Assembly (NCBI GenBank): GCA_937862735.1
Contig: CALMDH010000138.1
Location: 1 to 64,000, forward strand
Source of the DNA: M0108 sp937862735
GTDB lineage: Bacteria > Pseudomonadota > Gammaproteobacteria > Chromatiales > Chromatiaceae
Direction of reading: 5' to 3'
DNA length: 64,000 nucleotides
Shown here in pieces: positions 63,755 to 64,000 of this stretch; position 1 is the first letter of the stretch; every line of letters begins with the position of its first letter. Below the pieces are notes generated by a model. It worked only from the letters and a program-made list of their open reading frames with translations, had not been told where the DNA came from and searched no databases. A program made the position numbers and the translations under genes.

Positions 63755-64000
63755 TCAACGTGGACCCACTCGGTTCACCGGGCCACCGCGGTTCATCGGC
63801 CCCTGAACGCCGACCCCGGGTGCGACGCCCACGCCGGGGGCACCCACGCCGACTCCGGGGGCGACGCCGACTCCGGGGGCGCCCACGCCGACTCCGGGGG
63901 CGACGCCCACCCCAGGCGCGCCCACGCCCACACCGGGCGCCACCCCCACGCCGGGGGCGCCGGCTCCCGGACCGGGCAGAACCCCTACCCCCGGGGCGCC
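63755..64000 (-). CDS. C-terminal end of a Gly-Val-Ala-Pro repeat protein (partial)
   Basis: An open frame runs from the right window edge to a stop at 63755. It consists of a 13-residue repeat GVAPGVGVGAPGV (39 bases) in about four copies, then QGPMNRGGPVNRVGPR. Differences between copies are nearly all at the third codon position, consistent with coding, although a PTPGA frame on the other strand shares the same wobble base but has a stop and no start. VGVAPG is the elastin-type motif. The N-terminus lies outside the window. Confidence 0.5.
   Translation of the reverse strand, partial: GAPGVGVLPGPGAGAPGVGVAPGVGVGAPGVGVAPGVGVGAPGVGVAPGVGVGAPGVGVAPGVGVQGPMNRGGPVNRVGPR

Noticed and set aside
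63780..64000. Possible CRISPR array
   Set aside because: Units are 39 bases long with no unique spacers; the array is a tandem coding repeat, and no cas genes are present.

Overview
The window looks like chromosomal DNA of a purple sulfur bacterium (Gammaproteobacteria, probably Chromatiaceae; genus not resolved). It is GC-rich. Housekeeping genes are of gammaproteobacterial type (tgt, yajC-secD-secF, ibpA, msrA, trkA/trkH). A ppsR (crtJ) photosynthesis repressor sits next to a biliverdin-binding bacteriophytochrome gene, a pairing typical of anoxygenic phototrophs. I saw no rRNA, tRNA, phage, insertion sequence or CRISPR array.

Layout. 0-5 kb: Na/phosphate cotransporter, remnant of an alcohol dehydrogenase, ibpA, a four-S1-domain protein, msrA. 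5-7.5 kb: HAD hydrolase and tgt. 7.5-13.4 kb (minus): a ybhGFSR-type ABC exporter (adaptor, double ATPase, two permeases). 13.4-21.4 kb: a CYTH-like protein, an AT-rich secreted protein, a GH19 chitinase-like lipoprotein, and an OmpR-type two-component system. 21.7-26.5 kb: yajC-secD-secF and a cellulose-synthase-like glycosyltransferase. 26.5-30.6 kb (minus): a truncated MazF-like toxin and an Mla/MCE lipid transporter operon. 30.9-35.3 kb: small unknowns, a pentapeptide-repeat protein, a periplasmic parvulin, a Spy-like protein and a lipoprotein. 35.3-42.3 kb: a potassium block with divergent kdpD-like/kdpE/RCK-channel and trkH-trkA transcription units. 42.5-50.7 kb (minus): an exported unknown, a GAF-PAS protein, a large hybrid kinase, CheR and a Tyr/Trp-rich secreted protein. 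50.9-53.2 kb: a yybP-ykoY (Mn2+) riboswitch followed by a DmeF-type CDF exporter and a UPF0016/GDT1 protein. 53.4-60 kb (minus): hybrid kinase, ppsR and bphP. 60.2-64 kb: iron-type alcohol dehydrogenase, RlpA-like lipoprotein, a VapBC-like pair, an exported glutathione peroxidase, and the end of a Gly-Val-Ala-Pro repeat protein.

How the parts work together. Four points stand out. (1) ppsR and bphP overlap by ATGA and resemble the near-infrared BphP1/PpsR2 switch of Rhodopseudomonas and Bradyrhizobium, but bphP has an in-frame TAG exactly between its photosensory core and its PAS/helical output module. (2) A manganese riboswitch heads a metal-export cluster whose first transporter looks like a Co/Ni exporter. 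(3) KdpDE is present without kdpFABC; its sensor lacks the N-terminal KdpD domain and its genes sit with a two-RCK channel, opposite trkH-trkA. (4) Three GTCAGTTTT repeats, about one helical turn apart, lie just upstream of a likely promoter of the chitinase-like gene, next to a response regulator of the family that binds such repeats. The usual tgt-yajC-secDF neighbourhood is split by about 14 kb that contains the exporter, chitinase and two-component genes.
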